From positions 1,488,001-1,552,000 of the forward strand of contig JAOVFP010000001.1 of the NCBI GenBank assembly GCA_025738555.1: a stretch of DNA of 64,000 nt, written 5' to 3'. The stretch comes from Cyathus striatus. Its lineage: Eukaryota > Basidiomycota > Agaricomycetes > Agaricales > Nidulariaceae. Shown one piece after another: positions 27,509 through 39,477 of this stretch (positions are counted from its first letter, which is position 1; every line of letters starts with the position of its first letter). The translations under genes were made by a program, and so were the position numbers. The notes under the pieces are model-generated. The model saw only the letters and a list, made by a program, of their open reading frames with translations. It had not been told where the DNA came from and searched no databases.

Positions 27509-30500
27509 TTATCTGTGTCGTCCGCGACGGTAGTACGTAAGCTCCTTAATACCCACTAAAACCCCTGCGTGGGACAGCCAATTTGGGGGGAGGTGTTTGA
27601 TCAGTCGGTTGGCTTCCAGGACTTGCTTCCATGTGTGTATAACGAGTTTCGGCTGAAGGGCTCTCGTCCCGTATGTGTGGCTGTCGGTGAGTAGTCTGTC
27701 ATGGTTAATCTGGATGTTTACTGTTTTTAGCCATCGCAATTTGATTTCGCGAGCCGAGTGTATTTTATCTGGGTCTGCTTTGTATTCAATGCACCATTCA
27801 CAGTGTAGTTTCCAGATGAGATAAGCTGCTTCGGAGACAAGTATTCGGGAAAGGCATGTGGGTGCAGGTAGGATTTCGCTGTCTGGTGACTTGATGACTG
27901 CGAGTGCGATTCCCATGATGAGGCCGATGGATATGTGGGGCCAGGGGAGGTTCGTGGATTCCCAGGTTGCGCGAGCTAGGTCCCAGATATGTCGTTGTCC
28001 TGAGCCGTCGCAGTCAAGGAGGATATGGCTCATGTTTTCTTCTTCGACGTTGCAGTGAGTGCATGGCATGTATTGTCCACGTACTGAGGTATGCTCCCAG
28101 TAGTCCCCAATTTTGTGAGCACTATGGAGAGTTTTCCACTGGAATGTTTTAACTTTCTTCGTGAGGGTGATGCCTTTTATGATGGACTTCCAGATAGCTT
28201 CGTGTGTGGGGCGAGCACCAGTGTTTTCCTCAATGGCGCGGGCTGTGATTTCCAGGTTACATTTCATTTTGGTACATTTTCTGGTATATTGGCGGTGGCG
28301 AATAGCTGAGTATAACTTGGATTGAGTCATTGTCTCAAGTTTTGCACCTAGGGACTCGGCCCATTCCCCTTGGGTGAGGTCGATAGGGTCAGGGTGTGGT
28401 TTTGCGGCACCTTCAGCTGCCAGTCGGTCTGCGCCTTCATTGCCCACATCCCCACTGTGACCCTTTACTTTTTGAGGAGGACCACATTTGGGGCCGTTAT
28501 TAAGGTGACGTATAGGGTGCGAAGGATGTCCGCATTGTGGATGGCTATGAATCCTTGGTCCGCCCACTCCTGTAGGTGCTTGACAAGCCCGTTTATGCAG
28601 TACTGGGAGTCACTGACGATTTTGATGACTTTAGTGCCGTGGTTTTGTTGTATTGCCAGGAGGATGGCGATGAGCTCCACTGCGTTGTTTGATGCGAGTT
28701 TGTGGGGGAGGCGGATAGCTGTGTTGTCAGGGTGTGCTTCTGCATACCAGAGTCCGCTGCCTGCTATGGCGTCGTGCGTGCCATTGAGATTGCAGGACCC
28801 GTCGGTGTGGACCGTGATGGTGTCTGCTGTCCAGGGGGTGCATAGCGTTAGGTTCCATTGGTGAGGCGGGGTAATGTTGGTGGTCGTTGTGAACACTCGG
28901 ATGTGGCACATTGGATCATCTGGATGTAGGATGGGGTGTGTATGGAGGAACCCTGGTGGGTCTTCGTGGCCCGTGGGAAGCATTAGTCAGGGGGGGGTTG
29001 AGTCTAATTTTGTATAGTGGGTTCCATTCTGGGCGGAGGGACTTCAATTTGTGGTGTGCATTTGCCCTGCATGCGATTGGGTTTTGGCATCCAATGTGGT
29101 GATCTGCTACACAGTGTGTGCATGCGCAGTTGAGTTCATTGATGTGACCGGCAGCCCAGTTCTTGCTGGCATGTGCCGCCATGTCCCCTGTGGACCAGAA
29201 TTCATGGGTATCGAGATGGCACCGTCCATACTTATAGTGGTATGTTTTGTTTTTGCCTTCAATCCTTCCCAGGTGATACCAGAATGGCATCGCAAGCTTC
29301 ATACTTGCAGTTATTTCAGTCGGTGCGAATTTGACGTCGCTATCATGGGCAGCCTTTAGCATGCATTGGAGGGACTTTGGGAGGGCTTCAGAGTGGAGGT
29401 TAAGGTCCCAGTCTTGGAGGAGGGCGTTCCGACGTTGTCGGTGACCGACTGTTTTCCGAATGCGTGATTTTGCTGCCAGCGCTAGTATGTGGTCTGCCAG
29501 TTTTGCCCACTGGGGTCTGTGGAGGTCATCGGGTTCTGCGTATGCTTTGAGTTTCATGAGCTCAATTGCTTCATTCCGCGTTTTGAGGTCCAGGAGGTTT
29601 TGTCCTCCTTCTTCGATGGGGAGTTGGAGAATGGCCATTCCAATGGCATTATGTTTGTGTTCCCCTTTCTTGTTGTATACAAAGTCGTCAACCATCTTTA
29701 TTAGCTTACTATGTGCTACAGGTGGCATGCCTTGTGCATGTGTGAGGTACTGTGTAAAGCTACCAACTATTGCTGATGCTGCTTTGCAGCGGCCAATGAG
29801 TGTAGGATTAAATTTTTCCCATCTGTAGAGTGTGCTCCTGACTTTTTCCAGTGTTGGTTGCCATATGTCTTCTTGTGAGATGTGGTAGCTGTAGAAAGCC
29901 CCCAGGATGCGGATTGGTTCACGGTCATTCACAACATGGATATGGGGGGTATGGGGGAGTGGGAGGGGTCAGTGCGCTGCATTTGTCGGGTCTGTCTGCG
30001 TGTATGGTCATTCCCCAGTGGTATGATGGCAGTCTTTGTGATGTTAAATTTGGCCCCTGTGGCTTTGCACCACTGCGCAAGTTCCTTGAATAGGATGTCG
30101 GTGTCGTCTTGTTCATTAAGGAAGATTGTTGTATCGTCTGCAAAGAGGTTGACTTGGAGAGGGTGGTCGAGGCCGGGAAGGGCTAAACCTCTCAGGGGGG
30201 AGTCACGGATATGGCTTGCGAGTGATTCAATTGTGATATTAAAGAGGAGGCAGGATAGTGGGTCGCCCTGTCGCACCCCACGGGTAATGCAGTACCCCAC
30301 ACCAATTACTCTGTTGAGGATTATCCGGGTATGTGCTCCCGTGTATAGCGCTTTGATAGTGTTTGTGTATTCTTCTGGGAATCCAAGGGTTGCTAATGAT
30401 TTCCACAGGAAGTCGTGGTGTATGCGGTCATACACTTTCTCTTGGTCAAGGCAAACAATGGTGCCTGGGGTGTCTGAGTTGTCACAGAAATGTAGTACGA

Positions 30501-32442
30501 GGTTGATCAGTTCCGTTTGGTCAGAAATGGATCGATTTTTCATGAATCCTGCTTGGTCAGGGAGGATTAGTGAGGGTGCGACTCTCGCAAGGCGGTTTGT
30601 GAGGGTACGTGTCATGAGTTTATAATCTGTGTTCAGGACAGTGATGGGTTGATAATTTTCGATATAGGTTTTGTCGCCTTTTTTGTAGATGGGACACATC
30701 CACCCTTCGTGGAAGTGTGTCCCAGGTGTCACTCCGTGGATGCCGATGTCAGTGAAAAGGTACTTGAGTGCGGTCATTATATCGGGGGAGGGATCCTCAG
30801 CTAGGTGGGTAGTGATATGGGCTGCGTCGAGCCACTTCCATAGTTCTATCGGGATACTGTCAAGGCCTGGGGCCTTTTCATTAGGGACTTGTTTCAAGGC
30901 GCTGCGGATCTCCTTGCAAGATAGGTGTGCTGCTAAGTTGTGGCGTTCTTCATGGGGGACACGGGGGTGGAGGTGTCCAAGCACCTCTTCCATTACATCA
31001 TACCTCTCAAGATCGTTGAGGTGGTATTCCGAGGAGCTCTGTAATGAGTCATGGTAGCTCGTCGCCACTTTCACCATTTCCTTTGTGTCCATCGTATACT
31101 CGGGAACTGTGGCAGTGGGATTTGTACACAGTGAGTGGATGGTGTCATGTGGTTTGTGTTCTTTGTTGATCATGTAGTCAAATTTGCTGTTCATTTCCCC
31201 GTTGAGGTGGAAGTGAGCAGTGATTTTATCCTGCTGCCATTGGGTGTGTGTAGCATGGAGCTTTTTGATGTTGACTTCTATGGAGGTGAGCTGGTGGGCC
31301 AGTTCTGTGGCTGGCATGGTGTGTGCACCTTCGAGAGCAGCTTTCTTGCGGGCTTCCCACTTGTTAATCAGTATGTTGTGGTGGAGGCCTTGTTGTTTCA
31401 CTATCCCTCCGAGCTGGTCAAGGAGATCTGCTTTAAATGTCGCCCACAGTGTTTGTGCGTTGTGGTTTGGGTCTCTCGGGAGGTCTTGGAGGGCCTCGAT
31501 TGAGGAGCAGAGGGTTTTCATAAGTCGTTTAGCACATAATCGTGCACCTTTGTTTTTCACAATGTATGTGGGGAGGGCTTTCCTCCCTGTACCGACATAG
31601 GGTTCTGTAGGTGGCATTAACTGCATGGAGACAAGGAAGTGGTCAGTGAAGACTCCAGATGAGGCGATTGTCCATTCACGGGTGTGGTCAATGAGCTTCT
31701 CATGTACATAAATCCTGTCAATACGTGACCGCGACGTGAGTTCATTACTGTACGTGTAGTCCAGTGATGTTGGATTTTCAAGTCGCCATCCATCTAGGAG
31801 CTTGGAGCTGTGTTTGAGGGATGAGAAAGCCTGCATTGTGGCTGTTGCTTCGCCGTGTGCAGGGATGCGGTCCAGTGCAGATTCTACCATGTTGAGGTCA
31901 CCGAGGAGAATATGGATCTTCCGGCATGGGCGTTTTGTGCGCCATGCTTCGCTGAGTCCTGGCCAGAATTCAGTGTTGGCCTGTTCGTCGCCTGATGGGG
32001 CATAGACTGCTGCGATGTGTAGCCAGTCTTCATTTCAGCGGCGGAGAGAGACTGCCAGTGCACGTCCTGGGATAAGTTCAGTGAAGTCAGCTGTTTCCCA
32101 TCGGATGATGCTTTTGTTGAGTACTATCGCCACCCCTCCACGCAGCGAGGGGAATTCTGGGTCTGGTGAACTGGCAATGATTAGGCGGGGGTACTTCACC
32201 TGGATTTCTTCAAGCACGGTCTCTGTGAGGTGGGTTTCTTGTATCGCCATGATCCTGATTCGGGAGTTGCGCATCAGGGCATGGATGCATCTCCACTTAG
32301 GGCGCATGGCGGGGGTCCCTCCACCCCTCATATTGAGTGTGGCGATGTGAATGGCAGAGTGGGAGTTCCGCAATTGGTTCGCCGTGTTGCCTATGTTTGT
32401 GGTTATATCTGGGAGGTGATCCCGATGAGGACCCAGCAGCAC
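27509..32442 (-). pseudogene. LINE ORF2: endonuclease, reverse transcriptase, RNase H (disrupted)
   Basis: The N-terminal endonuclease reads IHIATLNMRGGG, IMAIQETHL, then after a TGA at 32032-32034 continues in frame with HIAAVYAPSG, ILLGDLNM and FTDHFLVSM. The reverse transcriptase follows: APGLDSIPIELW, CLDQEKVYDRIHHDFLW (the usual Ala/Asp after 'D.EK' is altered to V-Y-D), GVRQGDPLSCLLFN, and catalytic LFADDTTIF. A CACTHCVADHHIGC motif lies between RT and RNase H. RNase H has HTDGSCN, NAVELIAI, VSDSQY and GNEGADRLAAEG. The end has a zf-RVT-like CTHCNVEEENMSHILLDC. Three frameshifts interrupt it, near 29940-29965 (C runs), 28985-28995 (G run) and about 28465-28475 (A run). The frame extends somewhat 5' of 32442 without a clear ATG. 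Confidence 0.9.
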
Positions 32443-32973
32443 TGGATCCTCTGTCGCCCAGTCAGTGTCACCTGCGCTGGAAGCGGTTTGTGTTGTTTGT
32501 GAGCCCTCTCCTTGTAGGGGAGGGGGTTCGGTTTGGTGCTGTCCGAGCCCCCAGGGTCGTCATCAGAAGGAGGAATGGCACCCGGATTCATCCATCTTCT
32601 GTCCCCGGGGTTATGAGTTTGCATAGGCTGGTCAATGTTATCCGTAGTTATATGAGTTTGTTCAGTTGTATTCATTGTTGTTATGGTTGGGTTGGTTTGT
32701 TTTCTGCTGTCTTCTACTTATTCCAGATTGTTGGGAGATGCAAACATCGACAGTGGGGGGTGATGCATGTCCTGAGGTGGAACAAGACACTAGGTGCCGG
32801 CGCATGTAGGTTTATGACTACTTACATGACCATAGATGTGGCCGGATAGGCAGTGATGATTTAGGTTATAAAGGCGCAGGGAACAGACATATATTGGGCT
32901 TTTTTGAGAACACATACAGTGCTATGTAGACTATACTTTGGACGTAACAGAGATAGTAGGATTCCTAGAGTAT

Positions 32974-34737
32974 TTACCGGCCACAGGTGTTGCACCCATT
33001 GCCTGGGGGGCGGCGTCCACCTCTACCTCTATTGTTGCTGTTGTTGTTGTGGCCCCTATCCCGATTCCCCCTATTTTCAGTGGACACGCTGGGGACAATA
33101 GTGTTGTGCCAGTTGGGTATGACAACATAGGGACAGAACTTGGTGGAATGATCTTGGTTAGAGCACGTGGCGCACCAGATGATGGGGGCTTGCATTGCGT
33201 TGACGTCGCCATAGCTGGTGTGGAAAGGGATGTCACGAAGTGTGTTTACCCATTCACGTTCACCTGCAGAGATGGCGGATGGGCACCAAGTATAAGATAG
33301 CATCCACTCATTTCCATGGGCACCTGGATTAGCCTTGCGTGCATCCACAGAGAGAGAGGCAAGGAAGGCGGTGATGGCAACGCTGCAGTTATAGTAATGG
33401 TCTCTGGCAGTTTCGAAGGTGAAGAGGCGGTCATGGAGAATGTCAGTGGTGAACGCGACCGTGGCATTGGATCAGAATGCATTCTTGACAGAGGCGAGAA
33501 TGCGGGATCGGGTGCTTGTGGATGACTCCACCACTTCGAGCCCTCGAAGGTGGATGCTAAAAGTCATCCGCTGGGGGAGAGCTAGTGCAAAGACTGAGCC
33601 TGCAGGGGTGTTCCATACAGGGAGAGAGGTTATGGAGTCAAGTTGGGGGTGTGTAAGGCCACAAAGGAGATAGTATGTCAGTGGGGTGGTCCTGTTGGTG
33701 AATCCAATCTCCTGGGATGACTTAAGACTGTTCAGGCCAAGTGGGACAAGATCTGGGTCAACGATACCATGGATAGCCAGTTCCGTCACTATGAGTTCTT
33801 GGCGACAGGTTTCATCCACATTGCTATGGTCATAGCCAGCCCAGAGGAGTGAGCTGTGCTTGCCGTCAACTGCTTTCAGGTACTCTTCTTTGCTGGGGGG
33901 GTCAAGGAGTTCCTCGAGGGTCCAGGCTTGTAGGACATTGCCAGCGAACCCTTTTGGAGGGGGAGGAGTAAGGCTAGGGCGGCCAAGTGGCCCTGCTGAG
34001 GCAGTTGTTACTGGTGTTGTGATGGGGGTAGGTGCAGGCTTGCTGGATGACTCTTGTGCTTTCACAGATGGGAGGCCAGTAGAGGCCCCTACTGCAGGAT
34101 CTAGGTCCATGCGATCACTTGTGCCTTCTCCTTGGCCTGTGGAGGTCTTCTTCACTGCAGCGGCACGTGCAGCAGTGAGGCCAGGTGGCGCAGGAGCTTT
34201 ACCTTTAGATTTCCCTCATAAGACCTCGATGAAGGGGGTTTTGTCCTTAGATGCCAGGGGTGGGGAGAAAAAGTCTGCTTCCTGTATAGTGAGTTAGCCG
34301 GCATGGGAGCACAAGTGTAGCAGTTCTCTTACTGGATCCCCTGGGGGGTCACGGAGAAAGGCGTTCATCCCAATTGGGTCTCCTTGGATGACACCTTTCT
34401 TTTTAGGTATCTTAATTTTCCCCAGTGGTGGAAAGTCCTCACAGGTGGGAGGGGCTGGGGTTGGGGACGATTGAGTCTGTCGGGTAACTTTGGATGGTGC
34501 TTTCTCTGGTGACTGGACTGCATCAATGGGGTGTTTGTCAGCTGTGCCATAGGGGGGGGGGGGGAGTTGGCTCCGCATTGCTAGCAGTGTTGTTGACATC
34601 AGGGCAGATTTCCATAGCTTCCATTGGTAGAGATGGGGTATGGGCAGGAGCTGGGTGGACACTCTTGAGTCCTTGTCCAGGAGGTAGGTGGGTGCTTTTA
34701 AATCATCGTACTAAGCGGGTTGTGGCTTGTGCTGCAT
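32974..34737 (-). pseudogene. LINE ORF1: gag-like nucleic-acid-binding protein (4 nonsense codons)
   Basis: One frame of 588 codons starts at ATG 34735-34737 (context ACC-ATG) and ends at 32974. It is interrupted by TAG (34711-13), TAA (34294-96), TGA (34216-18) and TGA (33472-74) and by no frameshift. The N-terminal half is Pro/Ser/Thr/Lys-rich. The C-terminal half has a CCHC zinc knuckle WCATCSNQDHSTKFC (C-x2-C-x4-H-x4-C) followed by an Asn/Arg/Gly-rich tail and GNGCNTCGR. Such ORF1 proteins bind the element RNA. Coding sense on both sides of each stop is clear, so the stops are secondary. Confidence 0.85.
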
Positions 34738-35368
34738 GGTGCAGGTCATAGCCGATGAGCAGTACGCGGTAGGGAAGCAGATAAGGCCGGTTAGGTGAGC
34801 AGAGAGTCGCCTGGAGCTAGCCTGGTGGGGCGAGCCTCTCTGGGGGAGACATGTGTTATGGTTTGGAGGGTGAGTCTCGGCCAGGGAGAGGTAAGTGGTA
34901 GAGAGGCAGAGAGAGAGTGAGATTTGAGGGTCATAAGTTCCTGTGGTGCTATGTTGGGTGGGCAGGTATCACTAGGAGGGCATGTTTTATGTTTTGGAGG
35001 GTGTATCTCCACCCAGTTCTGTTAGGGCTATGGCACTGGGTGCATCGATGGGCTTACTCACAAGGAGAAGAGTCCAATAATTGTATACATTGGGACCGTA
35101 TTACATACTATGGCGCGACACCTAGTCCCGGAAATCCATACACTGGGAGACTCCATCTGGTTGTGGCGCCAGTCTCCGTTCAGTTCGGTGAGGGGGGGGC
35201 GGCTGCTGCTTGGGCACTGCACTAGGTCATCCAAGTACCCACAGCGGGGTCTTGTCACTGTGAGTGAAGATATGTCCCGTCCTTGTCCCCACAGAAGCGT
35301 GGGAAAGTAACTAGGTGGTGGTGGTTACAGATCAAGGAGCCCCCCTTACTTCATTTCCTAATAGCAGC

Positions 35369-36370
35369 ATGGCACCTAAAGTCTGGCTAGGTACGTTAAA
35401 CAATTAATCAACCAAATTCTTATTTCATGAGAAGTAACGGGATCCTCAAGTGGCCTAGGCCTCTCCGTAGTAAAACACGCACTCTCCAATGGCGACAATG
35501 TAATCGCCACCCTCTGCAACCCCGAAGTTCTCTCTTACTTAACATCCACTTACGCCCCAACCCAACTCCTCATCCTCAAACTAGACGTAACTAAATCCAA
35601 AGAAATCACGTCCGCCTTCGCGGCAGCACACGACAAATTTGGTCGTGTGGATGTAGTATACAAATACGCCGGGTTTGGCATTATATCAGAAGTCGAAAGT
35701 GCACCTGATCAGCTTGTGAGAGGGATGTTCGAGGTGAACTTTTGGGGCGCTGCGAATGCTTCTAGGGAGGTTGTGAGGGTATTTAGGGATGTTAATAGCC
35801 CTCCTGGGGGGAGGCTGCTGCAGGCTTCGAGTGTATCGGGGGTTGTGGGGTCGCCTGCTGGGGGGTATTACTCTGCTACGTACGTTTGTTCATTTCCAGT
35901 GAAGGTGTGAGATGCGCTTATGAAGAACCCTGGATGTTTAGGAAGTTTGCGCTGGTAGGGTTGAGCGAGGCTATTGCGAAGGAGGTCGATCCGTCGTGGA
36001 ATATAAAAGTACGCTGTGTCTTCATCCCTTCCATTTTCTATCTCTAACAAATCATTCGAATCAGATAATAATCCTGGACTTGGGAGGATTCAAAACACGT
36101 GCATTGGATCCAGGCGTCCTAACGATCGTCCCACCCCATCCAGGATACGAGAACACAACTGAGGGTATAAGAGCGTACCTCTCTAGTGGAATGGCCACGA
36201 TGGGAAATAGCGATAAAGCAGGGAGGGAGATTCATCGAATTGCGAATGATGATGGTGCCCCGCTGCATGTTGCATTTGGGCTTGATGCGATTGGCATTGC
36301 GAGGAACAAGATTGAAATGTTGACGGGTGATGTTCAGAAGAGTGTTGGATATTCTGTAGATCTTAAGTAG
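35369..36370 (+). CDS. Short-chain dehydrogenase/reductase, paralog SDR1
   Basis: A cytosolic NAD(P)-dependent oxidoreductase by family; substrate unknown. Exon 1 MAPKVWL joins (GTACGT..AAG, 46-nt scale) to VTGSSSGLG, the Rossmann TGxxxGxG motif. Ser lies in LLQASSVSG and the catalytic YYSATK (YxxxK) spans the next splice. The C-terminal exon ends YSVDLK at TAG 36368-36370. Two departures from paralogs: the structural NNAG motif reads KYAG (VYKYAGFG), and the intron after the YxxxK microexon is absent, so GAAGTTTG is fused to the following exon. An 8-kb LINE sits 13 nt upstream of the ATG, inside the inferred 5' UTR, so expression may be altered. Confidence 0.85.
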
Positions 36371-36527
36371 GGGGTTGTTTTAGTATGTCTTTATGGAAGA
36401 CCGAATCTGTGTTAAGCTTGGACATAATACATTAAGTGAAGTTCCTAATATACAGTGTACGATTAAGTATTATGACATCCGTCTAGTAGTACTATGAGAA
36501 CTTCAACCGAACGAAAGATCCCCGGAA

Positions 36528-37099
36528 TTACGCAACAGTAATCTTCTTATGTGCCTCTTCGGGTGAAGACTTGGGGAACGTGACAGTCAAAATACCGTTC
36601 TCCATCGACGCTTTAATCTCTTCATCCTAAAACCATTTATAAGTACAACGAGAAAATCACTAGAAAAAAATGCAACATACCTTAACGCCCTTATGAAGCT
36701 TCAGCGCCCTGGAGAACCTGCCATACCGTCTCTCCCTGACGGCATATCCATCCTCACTGTGCTCCGACGAAATATTCCTCTCGGCAGAAACAACCAGACG
36801 ACCATCGTGTAGGTCGAGTTGAATATCCTCCTTTTTCAGCCCGGGGAACTCGAAAGAGGCGGTTACGAGGTTCTTCTCTGTGTCTTCGTGTAGGTCCATT
36901 CTATAAAAAAATGTTATAATTTGAAAGATAGAGGAAAGGGGGAAACATACTTTGGTTTGAAGGTCCTAACGACTCCATCGACGTTGTTCTTAGTTGGGTT
37001 GGGAATTGGACAACGCTGATCACAACCTGACTTGGCGTTGAAGGCTTCTTCAAGAATACGATCGACGTCGTAGAAAGGTTCGTAGAAGAAGACGGACAT
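36528..37099 (-). CDS. Small heat-shock protein Hsp20, copy 1
   Basis: Three exons: MSVFFYEPFYDVDRILEEAF..TFKPK, then RMDLHEDTEKNLVTASFEFPGLKKED..LKLHKGVK, then DEEIKASMENGILTVTFPKSSPEEAHKKITVA. The middle exon is the alpha-crystallin core (ATP-independent holdase that keeps unfolding proteins soluble). The C-terminal KKITVA supplies the short hydrophobic I-x-V contact. A perfect heat-shock element lies 280 bp upstream. It is convergent with SDR1. The residue pair RRYGR where copies 2 and 3 have RQYGK marks this copy. Confidence 0.92.
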
Positions 37100-37378
37100 T
37101 GTGGTTTTAAGTAGAGTTGAAGAGTAAAACGAGGAAGAGGCTGGTTGATGGTTATGAAAGTGCTTTGTGAAGTTCTGAGGACTGCAAGGCGTTCATGCTT
37201 GTCCTTATATACTTCACAGAAGACATTGTAGAGATTTCTGGAATAAGCTAGGCACTATTGCATTAGCAAGCCGCAGTCTCAATGTATGAGCAAGCAAGAC
37301 GGAAGGTGACTCGGAGGGAAGCAAAAGGAAAGTTGACGCGTCGTTTCTCCAACTTCCGCGTAAGTATCCCCCGCGTGT

Positions 37379-37396
37379 TTCTAGAACATTCTCGAA
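37379..37396 (-). promoter_or_regulatory. Heat-shock element of Hsp20 copy 1
   Basis: TTCTAGAACATTCTCGAA is four perfect alternating TTC/GAA pentamer cores (HSF-binding site). Confidence 0.85.
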
Positions 37397-38044
37397 ATAA
37401 TAATGTCAAACCATTAACCGACCCTCGAGTCTCAGGTCTTTCTCGGGAGTCGGGCTCAACAAGTCTCAACACAATCTCAACATACTTAACCAGCGTGACG
37501 GTCTGACCCCCGACTCGTCTTCTCTGATAGCGAGTTACCTTTGGCCCTCTGGGGCACCACTGTAGCACTGCCTCAGCGTAGGGAGTGACCAGATGAGGCA
37601 AGACCGATAACCCCGGGGGGGTTAGGCAGACGAAGAGATGAATCTCTGAAAGAACAGCTAGAGATTTCATAATTTCTATGAAAAATATTGGATGTATGAG
37701 GGATGAAGCAAGGATTAAGTCGACGCGAGACACAAAGTCATACGGATTAGGACAAGCGTCTACAAAAACGACGAAAGCGCGAGAGACCAGGGAGTCGGGA
37801 CCAGCACAACCGATTAGTGACAAAGCTGTCTGCTCTCTTCCGTCATCTCCGCTCCTGCGCAAACTGAGGTGAGAAGTGCTTATCATACATTGCTATCAGT
37901 TCTTTACTTATATTACTTATTACTTACAGTGTTTTGCTATTTTGTAGATAATTACAGTAGCCTTCTCTCTTCTTACGAGAACCCCACAATCGTTATATCA
38001 AGACCTTCGTGTTTTATATAGCTAACCTGAATACTAACTTCATA
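37397..38044. other. Upstream region of Hsp20 copy 1
   Basis: A 207-codon minus-strand frame spans 37263-37886, but it lies across the promoter, has no family resemblance and is partly repeated upstream of copies 2 and 3. It is treated as non-coding. Confidence 0.5.
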
Positions 38045-38141
38045 GGTTGCGAACCATGATAATGTGCCACTGTATGCTATTGGGGCTATGAAGATGAAAA
38101 TCGAGATGTTGGAGGTGATGTGGAGAATTTGAAAGATTGGA
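38045..38141 (+). pseudogene. Relic of an SDR last exon
   Basis: After an AG acceptor-like position the DNA reads VANHDNVPLYAIGAMKMKIEM, matching the conserved IAND..APLH..LGLDA....KIEM segment of the SDR paralogs, then terminates. It sits just 3' of where an SDR would be relative to Hsp20 copy 2, as SDR1 does relative to copy 1. So the duplicated unit originally included an SDR 3' end plus Hsp20. Confidence 0.7.
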
Positions 38142-38248
38142 GATAAGATTGGAGATAAATACATTAAGTGCAGTTCGTAATATACAGTGTACAATTAAGT
38201 ATTATGATGACCACTGGATAGTGTATGAAGACTTTAAGCTTTCTCGAA

Positions 38249-38817
38249 TTAGGCAATAGTAATGCTCCTAGGTGCCTCTTCTGGAGAGGACTTGGGGAAA
38301 GAGACGGTTAAAATGCCGTTCTCCATCGACGCTTTAATCTCTTCATCCTAAAACCAATCGTAAGCACTCCCCAAATCACTCGAATAGGAAGATATGACAT
38401 ACCTTAACACCTTTAGGGAGTTTCAACGCTCTAGAGAACTTGCCATACTGTCTCTCCCTCACAGCATATCCATCCTTACTATGCTCCGACGAAATATTCC
38501 TCTCGGCAGAAACAACAAGACGACCATCGTGTAAATCGAGTTGAATATCCTCCTTTTTGAGACCGGGAAACTCGAAGGTGGCGGTGGCAAGATTTTTCTC
38601 TGTGTCTTCGTGTAGGTCCATTCTATACAAAGCGTTATAAATTGAAAGATAGAGGAAAGAGTGAAACATACTTTGGTTTGAAGGTCCTAACGGCTCCATC
38701 GACGTTCTTAGTCGGATTGGGAGTCGGACGACGCTGAGCACAGCCTGAGTTGGCGTTGAAGGCTTCTTCAAGGATACGATCGACGTCGTAGAAGGGTTCG
38801 TAGAAGAATACAGACAT
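38249..38817 (-). CDS. Small heat-shock protein Hsp20, copy 2
   Basis: Same three-exon structure as copy 1: MSVFFYEPFYDVDRILEEAF, alpha-crystallin core MDLHEDTEKNLATATFEFPG.., and C-terminal exon ending EEAPRSITIA. The tail differs from copies 1 and 3 (KKIT to RSIT), while the I-x-I type contact is kept. The 3' flank after the stop repeats that of copy 1 (ATACAGTGTAC.ATTAAGTATTA). Frame and splice sites are intact. A heat-shock element lies 212 bp upstream. Confidence 0.92.
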
Positions 38818-39028
38818 GGTGGAGGTGTAGAACGAGTAAAAGATCTAACTTGTAGTTGGCTATGAGGGTGCTTTATAAATTTCTGAGGACTGGAAGGTAC
38901 TTCACAGGATATATTTGAATACTATTGTATTAGCAAGCCGCAGTCAGAGTATGAACAAGCAAGACGGAAGTTGACTCGGATTGACTGAGGGAAGCCGAAG
39001 GAAAGTCGACGCGTCGTTTTCGCGTTGT

Positions 39029-39046
39029 TTCTGGAACCTTCTGGAA
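39029..39046 (-). promoter_or_regulatory. Heat-shock element of Hsp20 copy 2
   Basis: TTCTGGAACCTTCTGGAA, four perfect TTC/GAA units. Confidence 0.85.
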
Positions 39047-39477
39047 ATAATACTATAATGCCAAAGTGCGAACTGACACTCGTAGGTACCAACTCGAGTC
39101 TCAATGTACTTTCCAGCATGACAGTCTGACGCGTCACCCCAACTCGTCTTCTTTGATAGCGAGCACTTCTGGGGCACCACCTCAGGGTAAGGAGTAATCA
39201 GATGATTTGCAAATGAGGACCGATGTCCCACAGGAGATTAAGGAGACGAAATGAACCCCTGAAGTAACAGCTAGTGATTCCTTAATTTCCAGGAAAAAGA
39301 ACAAAGTCGGTGCGGGACACAATGTCATGTTTAGGGAAGGCGGTCTCGATTAGAATTTGTGTTATGAATACGGCGATATTACATTAAGCAATGAAGTTCC
39401 AAGTATACAGTGTACGATTAAGTATTAAAGCTATGTCCGTTTAGTAGTGAATCAAGCCGAATGAAAGATCCCCGGAA

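Larger units (their letters stand above)
27265..35356 (-). mobile_element. LINE retrotransposon (Tad-like), 8.07 kb
   Basis: A minus-strand element whose poly(A) tail appears as a T run (27273-27300). TTACTTCATTT occurs at both borders (27265-27275 and 35346-35356) as a 9-11 bp target duplication merging with the tail, so the 5' end is at about 35345. Contents from the 5' end: about 600-bp leader, ORF1 (gag-like, zinc knuckle), ORF2 (AP-endonuclease, reverse transcriptase, Cys/His motif, RNase H, second Cys/His motif), 3' UTR, poly(A). A clean target duplication means full-length insertion by target-primed reverse transcription. The presence of RNase H and two ORFs fits Tad-type LINEs of fungi; exact clade needs a tree. 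The copy has nonsense codons and frameshifts, so it is inactive as read. Confidence 0.92.

Noticed and set aside
28370..32849. Many plus-strand open frames of 100-250 codons across the LINE
   Set aside because: They are antisense shadows of ORF2 and ORF1, which carry clear endonuclease, RT and RNase H motifs on the minus strand.
37263..37886. A 207-codon minus-strand open frame upstream of Hsp20 copy 1
   Set aside because: It covers the heat-shock element and promoter, has no family motif, and pieces of it recur upstream of the other Hsp20 copies as promoter DNA.
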